A stretch of DNA of 64,000 bases from Gadus chalcogrammus (GCF_026213295.1 NC_079416.1:743892-807891), one strand, 5' to 3'. Positions 10,823 to 22,480 are shown, counted from the stretch's first letter. Notes: generated by a model from the letters alone, not told the origin. Made by a program: numbers and translations.

Positions 10823-10895
10823 GTTTCCGTTGTGTAGTGATTATCACGTTCGCCTAACACGCGAAAGGTCTCCGGTTTGAAACCGGGCAGAAAGA
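10823..10895 (+). tRNA. tRNA-Val (AAC), divergent
   Basis: Anticodon at 10856-10858. As at 109, with G72. T4 at 10905-10908. Confidence 0.5.
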
Positions 10896-11132
10896 GTTTC
10901 ATCGTTTTGAGATATACAAAGTTAATGTTTAAATTCTCCTGCTTTACCATCAAGCAGCTATTCGGGAAAAGGCTATCTGGAACAGAAACTTCAGCAGCGT
11001 CTACTTGGCACCACGCCAACTCTTCAACCGATAGCCGCATCATATTATTAAGTGTTTAAACCTGCTCTGAAAACCTGTTCATGCGGGAGCTTCTGCTGAC
11101 AACATTTTCTAGGGTTTTGTTCAATCTACATG

Positions 11133-11205
11133 GTTTCCGTACTGTAGTGGTTATCACGTTCGCCTAACACTTGAAAGGTCCCCGGTACGAAACCGGGCGG
11201 AAACA
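11133..11205 (+). pseudogene. tRNA-Val (AAC) pseudogene
   Basis: Anticodon at 11166-11168. C10, T39, T40, A55. T4 at 11215-11218. Confidence 0.7.
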
Positions 11206-11442
11206 GCAATACTGTTTTGAGATCAACAAAGTTAATGTTTAAATTCTCCTGCTTTACTATCAAGCAGCTATTCGTGATGAGTCTATCTGGAACAGAGCCT
11301 TCAGCAGCGTCTACTTGGCACCACGCCACCTCTTCAACCGATAGCCACGTCATATTATTAAGTGTTTAAACCTGCGCTGAAAACCTGTTCATGTGGGAGC
11401 TTCTGCTGACAAAATTTTCTAGGGTTATGCTCAAGCTAACAG

Positions 11443-11515
11443 GTTTCCGTTGTGTAGTGATTATCACGTTCGCCTAACACGCGAAAGGTCTCCGGTTTGA
11501 AACCGGGCAGAAACA
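11443..11515 (+). tRNA. tRNA-Val (AAC), divergent
   Basis: Anticodon at 11476-11478. T9, A19, T49, T56, A67. T4 at 11525-11528. Confidence 0.55.
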
Positions 11516-11752
11516 GTTTCATTGTTTTGAGCTATACAAAGTTAATGTTTAAATTCTCCTGCTTTACTATCAAGCAGCTATTCGGGAAAAGGCTATCTGG
11601 AACAGAAACTTCAACAGCGTCTACTTGGCACCACGCCACCTCTTCAACCGATAGCCGCGTCATATTATTAAGTGTTTAAACCTGCGCTGAAAACCTGTTC
11701 ATGCGGGAGCTTCTGCTGGCAAAATTTTCTAGGGTTTTGCTCAATCGACATG

Positions 11753-11825
11753 GTTTCCGTAGTGTAGTGGTTATCACGTTCGCCTAACACGCGAAAGGTC
11801 CCCGGTTCGAAACCGGGCGGAAACA
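11753..11825 (+). tRNA. tRNA-Val (AAC), canonical
   Basis: Anticodon at 11786-11788. All stems pair, both internal promoter boxes are intact and T4 is at 11835-11838. It matches the vertebrate tRNA-Val-AAC sequence as I know it. One of six such copies (11753, 13227, 18068, 19541, 24382, 25855). Confidence 0.95.
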
Positions 11826-12062
11826 GCAATACTGTTTTGAGATCAACAAAGTTAATGTTTAAATTCTCCTGCTTTACTATCAAGCAGCTATTCGGGAAAA
11901 GGCTATCTGGAACAGAAACTTCAGCAGCGTCTACTTGGCACCACGCCAACTCTTCAACCGATAGCCGCGTCATATTATTAAGTGTTTAAACCTGCGCTGA
12001 AAACCTGTTCATGCGGGTGCTTCTGATCACAATATTTTCTAGGTTTGTTTTCATTCTCAAAG

Positions 12063-12132
12063 GTTTCCGTAGTGTAGTTATCAAGTTCGCCTTACACGCG
12101 ATAGGTCCCCGGTTCGAGACCGGGCGGAAACA
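12063..12132 (+). pseudogene. tRNA-Val (TAC) with D-loop deletion
   Basis: 70 nt: three bases including the G18-G19 pair are gone from the D loop, and A25, T43 open further pairs. Anticodon at 12093-12095. No T4. Loss of G18/G19 should destroy the elbow contact and the A box. Confidence 0.72.
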
Positions 12133-12606
12133 TGGTGAAAGTATTTGTATTTAGTGCTCGCAGTTGAGAGCATAGACTGTATGAAAGTTAAACTCTAACT
12201 CTAGTTGTGAGAAGTTCTTAGGAGTGTCTTGGTGTCAACCTCCTTTCCTGTTTTGCCTAGCGTTACTGAGTCTTCTACGTGCACCTCTCCAGCATGGACT
12301 TCTGGGGTAACCGTCTCATCCTGGATCGTCTAGCGTGCAATGGACGGTTCGTAGTCCATTAGCATGTCGTGGCGGGCTTTGGCCGCTGTCGTTACGACTT
12401 TACAATTGAGGCCTAGCGTGCTAGCATTGTTCCCCGCGGTAGCAGATGGGCGAATGGATTTTTAGGATAATATGTTTCAAATATGTATGATATAACCACT
12501 TACATTCACACCTGACCACTCTGACCCTGGTTCCATTAAATGTTGTGAACTAGACTGGACGGTTGATGACGGGATTCTTATGGGTTGCCAGATACTGCGT
12601 GTATGT

Positions 12607-12679
12607 GTTTTTGTAGTGTAGTGGTTATCACGTTCGCCTCACACGCGAAAGGTCCCCGGTTCGAAACCGGGCGGAAACA
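12607..12679 (+). tRNA. tRNA-Val (CAC)
   Basis: Anticodon at 12640-12642. T5, T6. T4 at 12689-12692. Confidence 0.75.
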
Positions 12680-12916
12680 TCAAAACTGTTTTGAGATCAA
12701 CAAAGTTAATGTTTAAATTCTCCTGCTTTACTATCAAGCAGCTATTCGTGATGAGTCTATCTGGAACAGAGCCTTCAGCAGCGTCTACTTGGCACCACGC
12801 CACCTCTTCAACCGATAGCCTCGTCATATTATTAAGTGTTTAAACCTGCGCTGAAAACCTGTTCATGTGGGAGCTTCTGCTGACAAAATTTTCTAGGGTT
12901 ATGCTCAAGCTAACAG

Positions 12917-12989
12917 GTTTCCGTTGTGTAGTGATTATCACGTTCGCCTAACACGCGAAAGGTCTCCGGTTTGAAACCGGGCAGAAACA
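12917..12989 (+). tRNA. tRNA-Val (AAC), divergent
   Basis: Anticodon at 12950-12952. T9, A19, T49, T56, A67. T4 at 12999-13002. Confidence 0.55.
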
Positions 12990-13226
12990 GTTTCATTGTT
13001 TTGAGCTATACAAAGTTAATGTTTAAATTCTCCTGCTTTACTATCAAGCAGCTATTCGGGAAAAGGCTATCTGGAACAGAAACTTCAACAGCGTCTACTT
13101 GGCACCACGCCACCTCTTCAACCGATAGCCGCGTCATATTATTAAGTGTTTAAACCTGCGCTGAAAACCTGTTCATGCGGGAGCTTCTGCTGGCAAAATT
13201 TTCTAGGGTTTTGCTCAATGGACATG

Positions 13227-13299
13227 GTTTCCGTAGTGTAGTGGTTATCACGTTCGCCTAACACGCGAAAGGTCCCCGGTTCGAAACCGGGCGGAAACA
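13227..13299 (+). tRNA. tRNA-Val (AAC), canonical
   Basis: Anticodon at 13260-13262. Perfect cloverleaf; T4 at 13309-13312. Confidence 0.95.
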
Positions 13300-13536
13300 G
13301 CAATACTGTTTTGAGATCAACAAAGTTAATGTTTAAATTCTCCTGCTTTACTATCAAGCAGCTATTCGGGAAAAGGCTATCTGGAACAGAAACTTCAGCA
13401 GCGTCTACTTGGCACCACGCCAACTCTTCAACCGATAGCCGCGTCATATTATTAAGTGTTTAAACCTGCGCTGAAAACCTGTTCATGCGGGTGCTTCTGA
13501 TCACAATATTTTCTAGGTTTGTTTTCATTCTCAAAG

Positions 13537-13606
13537 GTTTCCGTAGTGTAGTTATCAAGTTCGCCTTACACGCGATAGGTCCCCGGTTCGAGACCGGGCG
13601 GAAACA
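13537..13606 (+). pseudogene. tRNA-Val (TAC) with D-loop deletion
   Basis: Anticodon at 13567-13569. Same 3-base deletion, A25 and T43 as at 12063. Confidence 0.72.
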
Positions 13607-14080
13607 TGGTGAAAGTATTTGTATTTAGTGCTCGCAGTTGAGAGCATAGACTGTATGAAAGTTAAACTCTAACTCTAGTTGTGAGAAGTTCTTAGGAGTG
13701 TCTTGGTGTCAACCTCCTTTCCTGTTTTGCCTAGCGTTACTGAGTCTTCTACGTGCACCTCTCCAGCATGGACTTCTGGGGTAACCGTCTCATCCTGGAT
13801 CGTCTAGCGTGCAATGGACGGTTCGTAGTCCATTAGCATGTCGTGGCGGGCTTTGGCCGCTGTCGTTACGACTTTACAATTGAGGCCTAGCGTGCTAGCA
13901 TTGTTCCCCGCGGTAGCAGATGGGCGAATGGATTTTTAGGATAATATGTTTCAAATATGTATGATATAACCACTTACATTCACACCTGACCACTCTGACC
14001 CTGGTTCCATTAAATGTTGTGAACTAGACTGGACGGTTGATGACGGGATTCTTATGGGTTGCCAGATACTGCGTGTATGT

Positions 14081-14153
14081 GTTTTTGTAGTGTAGTGGTT
14101 ATCACGTTCGCCTCACACGCGAAAGGTCCCCGGTTCGAAACCGGGCGGAAACA
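14081..14153 (+). tRNA. tRNA-Val (CAC)
   Basis: Anticodon at 14114-14116. T5, T6. T4 at 14163-14166. Confidence 0.75.
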
Positions 14154-14390
14154 TCAAAACTGTTTTGAGATCAACAAAGTTAATGTTTAAATTCTCCTGC
14201 TTTACTATCAAGCAGCTATTCGTGATGAGTCTATCTGGAACAGAGCCTTCAGCAGCGTCTACTTGGCACCACGCCACCTCTTCAACCGATAGCCTCGTCA
14301 TATTATTAAGTGTTTAAACCTGCGCTGAAAACCTGTTCATGTGGGAGCTTCTGCTGACAAAATTTTCTAGGGTTATGCTCAAGCTAACAG

Positions 14391-14463
14391 GTTTCCGTTG
14401 TGTAGTGATTATCACGTTCGCCTAACACGCGAAAGGTCTCCGGTTTGAAACCGGGCAGAAACA
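14391..14463 (+). tRNA. tRNA-Val (AAC), divergent
   Basis: Anticodon at 14424-14426. T9, A19, T49, T56, A67. Followed by GTTTTATTGTTTT, so the first T4 comes at 14465-14468. First locus of the 6314-bp repeat. Confidence 0.55.
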
Positions 14464-14700
14464 GTTTTATTGTTTTGAGCTATACAAAGTTAATGTTTAA
14501 ATTCACCTGCTTTACTATCAAGCAGCTATTCGGGAAAAGGCTATCTGGAACAGAAACTTCAGCAGCGTCTACTTGGCACCACGCCCCCTCTTCAACCGAT
14601 AGCCTCGTCATATTATTAAGTATTTAAACCAACGCGGAAAACCTGTTCATGCGGGTGCTTCTGATGACAATATTTTCTAGTTTTTTTTTCTTTCGCACAG

Positions 14701-14773
14701 GTTTCTGTAGTGTAGTGGTTATCACGTTCGCCTTACACGCGAAAGGTCCCCGGTTCAAGACCGGGCGGAAACA
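14701..14773 (+). tRNA. tRNA-Val (TAC)
   Basis: Anticodon at 14734-14736. T6 makes a T:G acceptor pair; otherwise intact. No T4. Confidence 0.76.
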
Positions 14774-14999
14774 GCATTAATTACAAATTTAATGTTTAAA
14801 TTCTCCTGCTTTGCTATCAAGCAGCTATTCGGGAAAAGTCTGTCTGGAACAGGACCTTCAGCAGTGACTACTTGGCACCACGCCACCTCTTCAACCGATA
14901 GCCTCGTCATATTATTAAGTGTTTAAACCTGCGTTGAAAACCTGTTCATGCGGGAGCTTCTGCTGACAACATTTTCTAGGGTTATGCTCAAGCTAATAG

Positions 15000-15072
15000 G
15001 TTTCCGTTGTGTAGTGATTATCACGTTCGCCTAACACGCGATAGGTCCCCGGTTCGAAACCGGGCAGAAACA
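15000..15072 (+). tRNA. tRNA-Val (AAC), variant
   Basis: Anticodon at 15033-15035. T9, A19, T43, A67. T4 at 15082-15085. Confidence 0.6.
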
Positions 15073-15309
15073 GTTTCATCGTTTTGAGATATACAAAGTT
15101 AATGTTTAAATTCTCCTGCTTTACTATCAAGCAGCTATTCGGGAAAAGGCTATCTGGAACAGAAACTTCAGCAGCGTCTACTTGGTACCACGCCAACTCT
15201 TCAACCGATAGCCGCGTCATATTATTAAGTGTTTAAACCTGCGCTGAAAACCTGTTCATGCGGGAGCTTCTGCTGACAAAATTTTCTAGGGTTTTGCTCA
15301 TTCTACATG

Positions 15310-15382
15310 GTTTCCGTAGTGTAGTGGTTATCACGTTCGCCTAACACGGGAAAGATCCCCGGTTCGAGACTGGGCGGAAACA
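15310..15382 (+). tRNA. tRNA-Val (AAC), degenerate
   Basis: Anticodon at 15343-15345. G40 opens 30:40, A46 in the variable loop, T62 wobbles. Long spacer, no T4. Full-length relative of the deleted locus at 1512. Confidence 0.5.
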
Positions 15383-15856
15383 TGGTGAAAGTATTTGTAT
15401 TTAGTGCTCGCAGTTGATAGCATAGACTGTGTGAAAGTTAAACTCTAACTCTAGTTGTGAGAAGTTCTTAGGAGTGTCTTGGTGTCAACCTCCTTTCCTT
15501 TTTTGCCTAGCGTTACTGAGTCTTCTACGTGCACCTCTCCAGCATGGACTTCTGGAGTAACCGTCTCATCCTGGATCGTCTAGCGTGCAATGGACGGTTC
15601 GTAGTCCATTAGCATGTCGTGGCGGGCTTTGGCCGCTGTCGTTACGACTTTACAATTGAGGCCTAGTGTGCTTGCATTGTTCCCCGCGGTAGCAGATGGG
15701 CAAATGGATGTTTAGGATAATATGTTTCAAATATGTATGATATAACCACTTACATTCACACCTGACCACTCTGACCCTGGTTCCATTAAATGTTGTGAAC
15801 TAGACTGGACGGTTGATGACGGGATTCTGATGGGTCGCCAGATACACAGTGTATGT

Positions 15857-15929
15857 GTTTTCGTAGTGTAGTGGTTATCACGGTCGCCTCACACGCGAAA
15901 GGTCCCCGGTTCGAAACGAGGCGGAAACA
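15857..15929 (+). tRNA. tRNA-Val (CAC), degenerate
   Basis: Anticodon at 15890-15892. T5, G27, G62, A63: two T-stem pairs lost. T4 at 15939-15942. Confidence 0.48.
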
Positions 15930-16166
15930 TCAAAACTGTTTTGAGATCAACAAAGTTAATGTTTAAATTCTCCTGCTTTACTATCAAGCAGCTATTCGGG
16001 AAAAGGCTATCTGGAACAGAAACTTCAGCAGCGTCTACTTGGCACCACGCCACCTCTTCAACCGATAGCCGCGTCATATTATTAAGTGTTTAAACCTGCG
16101 CTGAAAACCTGTTCATGCGGGAGCTTCTGCTGGCAAAATTTCCTAGGGTTTTGCTCAATCGACATG

Positions 16167-16239
16167 GTTTCCGTAGTGTAGTGGTTATCACGTTCGCCTA
16201 ACACGCGATAGGTCCCCGGTTCGAGACCGGGCGGAAACA
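16167..16239 (+). tRNA. tRNA-Val (AAC)
   Basis: Anticodon at 16200-16202. T43 only; no T4. Confidence 0.72.
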
Positions 16240-16601
16240 TGGTGAAAGTATTTGTATTTAGCGCTCGCAGTTGAGAGCATAGACTGTATGAAAGTTAAAC
16301 TCGAACTCTAGTTGTGAGAAGTGTCTGGGTGTCAACCTCCTTTCCTGATTTTCCTAGCGTTACTGAGCCTTCTACGTGCACCTCTCCAGCATGGACTTCT
16401 GGGGTAACCGTCTCATCCTGGATCGTCTAGCATGCAATGGACGGTTCGTAGGCCATTGGTATGTCGTGGTGGGCTTTGGCCGCTGTCGTTACGACTTTAC
16501 AAGCCTCGTCATATTATTAAGTATTTAAACCAACGCGGAAAACCTGTTCATGCGGGTGCTTCTGATCACAAAATTTTCTAGTTTTTTTTTCATTCTCACA
16601 G

Positions 16602-16674
16602 GTTTCCGTAGTTTAGTGGTTATCACGTTCGCCTTACACGCGAAAGGTCCCCGGTTCGAGACCGGGCGGAAACA
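16602..16674 (+). tRNA. tRNA-Val (TAC), variant
   Basis: Anticodon at 16635-16637. T12; no T4. Confidence 0.6.
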
Positions 16675-17148
16675 TGGTGAAAGTATTTGTGTTTAGTGCT
16701 CGCAGTTGATAGCATAGACTGTGTGAAAGTTAAACTCTAACTCTGGTTGTGAGAATTTCTTAGGAGTGTCTTGGTGTCAACCTCCTTTCCTGTTTTGCCT
16801 AGCGTTACTGAGTCTTCTACGTGCACATCTCCAGCATGGACTTCTGGGGTAACCGTCTCATCCTGGATCGTCTAGCGTGCAATGGACGGTTCGTAGTCCA
16901 TTAGCATGTCGTGGCGGGCTTTGGCCGCTGTCGTTACGACTTTACAATTGAGGCCTAGCGTGCTAGCATTGTTCCCCGCGGTAGCAGATGGGCGAATGGA
17001 TGTTTAGGATAATATGTTTCAAATATGTATGATATAACCACTTACATTCACACCTGACCACTCTGACCCTGGTTCCATTAAATGTTGTGAACTAGACTGG
17101 ACGGTTGATGACGGGATTCTGATGGGTTGCCAGATACTAGGCGTATGT

Positions 17149-17221
17149 GTATTCGTAGTGCAGTGGTTATCACGTTCGCCTCACACGCGAAAGGTCTCCG
17201 GTTTGAAACCGGGCAGAAACA
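17149..17221 (+). tRNA. tRNA-Val (CAC), divergent
   Basis: Anticodon at 17182-17184. A3, T5, C13, T49, T56, A67. T4 at 17231-17234. Confidence 0.48.
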
Positions 17222-17458
17222 GTTTCATTGTTTTGAGATATACAAAGTTAATGTTTAAATTCTCCTGCTTTACTATCAAGCAGCTATTCGGGAAAAGTCT
17301 ATCTGGAACAGAAACTTCAGCAGCGTCTACTTGGCACCACGCCCCCTCTTCAACCGATAGCCTCGTCATATTATTAAGTATTTAAACCAACGCGGAAAAC
17401 CTGTTCATGCGGGTGCTTCTGATGACAATATTTTCTAGTTTTTTTTTCTTTCGCATAG

Positions 17459-17531
17459 GTTTCCGTAGTGTAGTGGTTATCACGTTCGCCTTACACGCGA
17501 AAGGTCCCCGGTTCAAGACCGGGCGGAAACA
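17459..17531 (+). tRNA. tRNA-Val (TAC)
   Basis: Anticodon at 17492-17494. Intact cloverleaf, no T4. Confidence 0.82.
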
Positions 17532-17757
17532 GCATTAATTACAAATTTAATGTTTAAATTCTCCTGCTTTGCTATCAAGCAGCTATTCGGGAAAAGTCTG
17601 TCTGGAACAGGACCTTCAGCAGTGACTACTTGGCACCACGCCACCTCTTCAACCGATAGCCTCGTCATATTATTAAGTGTTTAAACCTGCGCTGAAAACC
17701 TGTTCATGTGGGAGCTTCTGCTGACAAAATTTTCTAGGGTTATGCTCAAGCTAACAG

Positions 17758-17830
17758 GTTTCCGTTGTGTAGTGATTATCACGTTCGCCTAACACGCGAA
17801 AGGTCTCCGGTTTGAAACCGGGCAGAAACA
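17758..17830 (+). tRNA. tRNA-Val (AAC), divergent
   Basis: Anticodon at 17791-17793. T9, A19, T49, T56, A67. T4 at 17840-17843. Confidence 0.55.
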
Positions 17831-18067
17831 GTTTCATTGTTTTGAGCTATACAAAGTTAATGTTTAAATTCTCCTGCTTTACTATCAAGCAGCTATTCGG
17901 GAAAAGGCTATCTGGAACAGAAACTTCAACAGCGTCTACTTGGCACCACGCCACCTCTTCAACCGATAGCCGCGTCATATTATTAAGTGTTTAAACCTGC
18001 GCTGAAAACCTGTTCATGCGGGAGCTTCTGCTGGCAAAATTTTCTAGGGTTTTGCTCAATCGACATG

Positions 18068-18140
18068 GTTTCCGTAGTGTAGTGGTTATCACGTTCGCCT
18101 AACACGCGAAAGGTCCCCGGTTCGAAACCGGGCGGAAACA
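18068..18140 (+). tRNA. tRNA-Val (AAC), canonical
   Basis: Anticodon at 18101-18103. Perfect cloverleaf; T4 at 18150-18153. Confidence 0.95.
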
Positions 18141-18376
18141 GCAATACTGTTTTGAGATAAACAAAGTTAATGTTTAAATTCTCCTGCTTTACTATCAAGC
18201 AGCTATTCGGGAAAAGGCTATCTGGAACAGAAACTTCAGCAGCGTCTACTTGCACCACGCCAACTCTTCAACCGATAGCCGCGTCATATTATTAAGTGTT
18301 TAAACCTGCGCTGAAAACCTGTTCATGCGGGTGCTTCTGATCACAATATTTTCTAGGTTTGTTTTCATTCTCAAAG

Positions 18377-18446
18377 GTTTCCGTAGTGTAGTTATCAAGT
18401 TCGCCTTACACGCGATAGGTCCCCGGTTCGAGACCGGGCGGAAACA
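18377..18446 (+). pseudogene. tRNA-Val (TAC) with D-loop deletion
   Basis: Anticodon at 18407-18409. As at 12063. Confidence 0.72.
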
Positions 18447-18920
18447 TGGTGAAAGTATTTGTATTTAGTGCTCGCAGTTGAGAGCATAGACTGTATGAAA
18501 GTTAAACTCTAACTCTAGTTGTGAGAAGTTCTTAGGAGTGTCTTGGTGTCAACCTCCTTTCCTGTTTTGCCTAGCGTTACTGAGTCTTCTACGTGCACCT
18601 CTCCAGCATGGACTTCTGGGGTAACCGTCTCATCCTGGATCGTCTAGCGTGCAATGGACGGTTCGTAGTCCATTAGCATGTCGTGGCGGGCTTTGGCCGC
18701 TGTCGTTACGACTTTACAATTGAGGCCTAGCGTGCTAGCATTGTTCCCCGCGGTAGCAGATGGGCGAATGGATTTTTAGGATAATATGTTTCAAATATGT
18801 ATGATATAACCACTTACATTCACACCTGACCACTCTGACCCTGGTTCCATTAAATGTTGTGAACTAGACTGGACGGTTGATGACGGGATTCTTATGGGTT
18901 GCCAGATACTGCGTGTATGT

Positions 18921-18993
18921 GTTTTTGTAGTGTAGTGGTTATCACGTTCGCCTCACACGCGAAAGGTCCCCGGTTCGAAACCGGGCGGAAACA
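18921..18993 (+). tRNA. tRNA-Val (CAC)
   Basis: Anticodon at 18954-18956. T5, T6. T4 at 19003-19006. Confidence 0.75.
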
Positions 18994-19230
18994 TCAAAAC
19001 TGTTTTGAGATCAACAAAGTTAATGTTTAAATTCTCCTGCTTTACTATCAAGCAGCTATTCGTGATGAGTCTATCTGGAACAGAGCCTTCAGCAGCGTCT
19101 ACTTGGCACCACGCCACCTCTTCAACCGATAGCCTCGTCATATTATTAAGTGTTTAAACCTGCGCTGAAAACCTGTTCATGTGGGAGCTTCTGCTGACAA
19201 AATTTTCTAGGGTTATGCTCAAGCTAACAG

Positions 19231-19303
19231 GTTTCCGTTGTGTAGTGATTATCACGTTCGCCTAACACGCGAAAGGTCTCCGGTTTGAAACCGGGCAGAA
19301 ACA
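19231..19303 (+). tRNA. tRNA-Val (AAC), divergent
   Basis: Anticodon at 19264-19266. T9, A19, T49, T56, A67. T4 at 19313-19316. Confidence 0.55.
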
Positions 19304-19540
19304 GTTTCATTGTTTTGAGCTATACAAAGTTAATGTTTAAATTCTCCTGCTTTACTATCAAGCAGCTATTCGGGAAAAGGCTATCTGGAACAGAAACTTC
19401 AACAGCGTCTACTTGGCACCACGCCACCTCTTCAACCGATAGCCGCGTCATATTATTAAGTGTTTAAACCTGCGCTGAAAACCTGTTCATGCGGGAGCTT
19501 CTGCTGGCAAAATTTTCTAGGGTTTTGCTCAATCGACATG

Positions 19541-19613
19541 GTTTCCGTAGTGTAGTGGTTATCACGTTCGCCTAACACGCGAAAGGTCCCCGGTTCGAAA
19601 CCGGGCGGAAACA
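19541..19613 (+). tRNA. tRNA-Val (AAC), canonical
   Basis: Anticodon at 19574-19576. Perfect cloverleaf; T4 at 19623-19626. Confidence 0.95.
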
Positions 19614-19850
19614 GCAATACTGTTTTGAGATCAACAAAGTTAATGTTTAAATTCTCCTGCTTTACTATCAAGCAGCTATTCGGGAAAAGGCTATCTGGAA
19701 CAGAAACTTCAGCAGCGTCTACTTGGCACCACGCCAACTCTTCAACCGATAGCCGCGTCATATTATTAAGTGTTTAAACCTGCGCTGAAAACCTGTTCAT
19801 GCGGGTGCTTCTGATCACAATATTTTCTAGGTTTGTTTTCATTCTCAAAG

Positions 19851-19920
19851 GTTTCCGTAGTGTAGTTATCAAGTTCGCCTTACACGCGATAGGTCCCCGG
19901 TTCGAGACCGGGCGGAAACA
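19851..19920 (+). pseudogene. tRNA-Val (TAC) with D-loop deletion
   Basis: Anticodon at 19881-19883. As at 12063. Confidence 0.72.
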
Positions 19921-20394
19921 TGGTGAAAGTATTTGTATTTAGTGCTCGCAGTTGAGAGCATAGACTGTATGAAAGTTAAACTCTAACTCTAGTTGTGAGA
20001 AGTTCTTAGGAGTGTCTTGGTGTCAACCTCCTTTCCTGTTTTGCCTAGCGTTACTGAGTCTTCTACGTGCACCTCTCCAGCATGGACTTCTGGGGTAACC
20101 GTCTCATCCTGGATCGTCTAGCGTGCAATGGACGGTTCGTAGTCCATTAGCATGTCGTGGCGGGCTTTGGCCGCTGTCGTTACGACTTTACAATTGAGGC
20201 CTAGCGTGCTAGCATTGTTCCCCGCGGTAGCAGATGGGCGAATGGATTTTTAGGATAATATGTTTCAAATATGTATGATATAACCACTTACATTCACACC
20301 TGACCACTCTGACCCTGGTTCCATTAAATGTTGTGAACTAGACTGGACGGTTGATGACGGGATTCTTATGGGTTGCCAGATACTGCGTGTATGT

Positions 20395-20467
20395 GTTTTT
20401 GTAGTGTAGTGGTTATCACGTTCGCCTCACACGCGAAAGGTCCCCGGTTCGAAACCGGGCGGAAACA
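20395..20467 (+). tRNA. tRNA-Val (CAC)
   Basis: Anticodon at 20428-20430. T5, T6. T4 at 20477-20480. Confidence 0.75.
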
Positions 20468-20704
20468 TCAAAACTGTTTTGAGATCAACAAAGTTAATGT
20501 TTAAATTCTCCTGCTTTACTATCAAGCAGCTATTCGTGATGAGTCTATCTGGAACAGAGCCTTCAGCAGCGTCTACTTGGCACCACGCCACCTCTTCAAC
20601 CGATAGCCTCGTCATATTATTAAGTGTTTAAACCTGCGCTGAAAACCTGTTCATGTGGGAGCTTCTGCTGACAAAATTTTCTAGGGTTATGCTCAAGCTA
20701 ACAG

Positions 20705-20777
20705 GTTTCCGTTGTGTAGTGATTATCACGTTCGCCTAACACGCGAAAGGTCTCCGGTTTGAAACCGGGCAGAAACA
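20705..20777 (+). tRNA. tRNA-Val (AAC), divergent
   Basis: Anticodon at 20738-20740. T9, A19, T49, T56, A67. First T4 at 20779-20782. Starts the second 6314-bp repeat. Confidence 0.55.
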
Positions 20778-21014
20778 GTTTTATTGTTTTGAGCTATACA
20801 AAGTTAATGTTTAAATTCACCTGCTTTACTATCAAGCAGCTATTCGGGAAAAGGCTATCTGGAACAGAAACTTCAGCAGCGTCTACTTGGCACCACGCCC
20901 CCTCTTCAACCGATAGCCTCGTCATATTATTAAGTATTTAAACCAACGCGGAAAACCTGTTCATGCGGGTGCTTCTGATGACAATATTTTCTAGTTTTTT
21001 TTTCTTTCGCACAG

Positions 21015-21087
21015 GTTTCTGTAGTGTAGTGGTTATCACGTTCGCCTTACACGCGAAAGGTCCCCGGTTCAAGACCGGGCGGAAACA
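21015..21087 (+). tRNA. tRNA-Val (TAC)
   Basis: Anticodon at 21048-21050. T6; no T4. Confidence 0.76.
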
Positions 21088-21313
21088 GCATTAATTACAA
21101 ATTTAATGTTTAAATTCTCCTGCTTTGCTATCAAGCAGCTATTCGGGAAAAGTCTGTCTGGAACAGGACCTTCAGCAGTGACTACTTGGCACCACGCCAC
21201 CTCTTCAACCGATAGCCTCGTCATATTATTAAGTGTTTAAACCTGCGTTGAAAACCTGTTCATGCGGGAGCTTCTGCTGACAACATTTTCTAGGGTTATG
21301 CTCAAGCTAATAG

Positions 21314-21386
21314 GTTTCCGTTGTGTAGTGATTATCACGTTCGCCTAACACGCGATAGGTCCCCGGTTCGAAACCGGGCAGAAACA
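21314..21386 (+). tRNA. tRNA-Val (AAC), variant
   Basis: Anticodon at 21347-21349. T9, A19, T43, A67. T4 at 21396-21399. Confidence 0.6.
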
Positions 21387-21623
21387 GTTTCATCGTTTTG
21401 AGATATACAAAGTTAATGTTTAAATTCTCCTGCTTTACTATCAAGCAGCTATTCGGGAAAAGGCTATCTGGAACAGAAACTTCAGCAGCGTCTACTTGGC
21501 ACCACGCCAACTCTTCAACCGATAGCCGCGTCATATTATTAAGTGTTTAAACCTGCGCTGAAAACCTGTTCATGCGGGAGCTTCTGCTGACAAAATTTTC
21601 TAGGGTTTTGCTCATTCTACATG

Positions 21624-21696
21624 GTTTCCGTAGTGTAGTGGTTATCACGTTCGCCTAACACGGGAAAGATCCCCGGTTCGAGACTGGGCGGAAACA
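21624..21696 (+). tRNA. tRNA-Val (AAC), degenerate
   Basis: Anticodon at 21657-21659. G40, A46, T62; no T4. Confidence 0.5.
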
Positions 21697-22170
21697 TGGT
21701 GAAAGTATTTGTATTTAGTGCTCGCAGTTGATAGCATAGACTGTGTGAAAGTTAAACTCTAACTCTAGTTGTGAGAAGTTCTTAGGAGTGTCTTGGTGTC
21801 AACCTCCTTTCCTTTTTTGCCTAGCGTTACTGAGTCTTCTACGTGCACCTCTCCAGCATGGACTTCTGGAGTAACCGTCTCATCCTGGATCGTCTAGCGT
21901 GCAATGGACGGTTCGTAGTCCATTAGCATGTCGTGGCGGGCTTTGGCCGCTGTCGTTACGACTTTACAATTGAGGCCTAGTGTGCTTGCATTGTTCCCCG
22001 CGGTAGCAGATGGGCAAATGGATGTTTAGGATAATATGTTTCAAATATGTATGATATAACCACTTACATTCACACCTGACCACTCTGACCCTGGTTCCAT
22101 TAAATGTTGTGAACTAGACTGGACGGTTGATGACGGGATTCTGATGGGTCGCCAGATACACAGTGTATGT

Positions 22171-22243
22171 GTTTTCGTAGTGTAGTGGTTATCACGGTCG
22201 CCTCACACGCGAAAGGTCCCCGGTTCGAAACGAGGCGGAAACA
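22171..22243 (+). tRNA. tRNA-Val (CAC), degenerate
   Basis: Anticodon at 22204-22206. T5, G27, G62, A63. T4 at 22253-22256. Confidence 0.48.
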
Positions 22244-22480
22244 TCAAAACTGTTTTGAGATCAACAAAGTTAATGTTTAAATTCTCCTGCTTTACTATCA
22301 AGCAGCTATTCGGGAAAAGGCTATCTGGAACAGAAACTTCAGCAGCGTCTACTTGGCACCACGCCACCTCTTCAACCGATAGCCGCGTCATATTATTAAG
22401 TGTTTAAACCTGCGCTGAAAACCTGTTCATGCGGGAGCTTCTGCTGGCAAAATTTCCTAGGGTTTTGCTCAATCGACATG

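Larger units (their letters stand above)
10214..11570 (+). repeat. 1539-bp tandem unit, copy 2
   Basis: Loci 10214, 10524, 10823, 11133 and 11443; the unusual A65/T66 gene begins both copies. Confidence 0.88.
11443..14390 (+). repeat. 1474-bp four-gene unit, two copies
   Basis: The order divergent AAC, canonical AAC, D-loop-deleted TAC, CAC (T5/T6) repeats at 11443 and 12917. The same pair of units recurs at 17758/19231 and 24072/25545 (1473 bp between the first two because a single base is missing in one). Confidence 0.9.
14391..20704 (+). repeat. 6314-bp higher-order unit, copy 1
   Basis: Seventeen tRNA loci. Copy 2 starts exactly 6314 bp later. The copies differ at very few bases by eye, e.g. 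CTTGGTACC near 15181 against CTTGGCACC near 21495. Confidence 0.92.
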
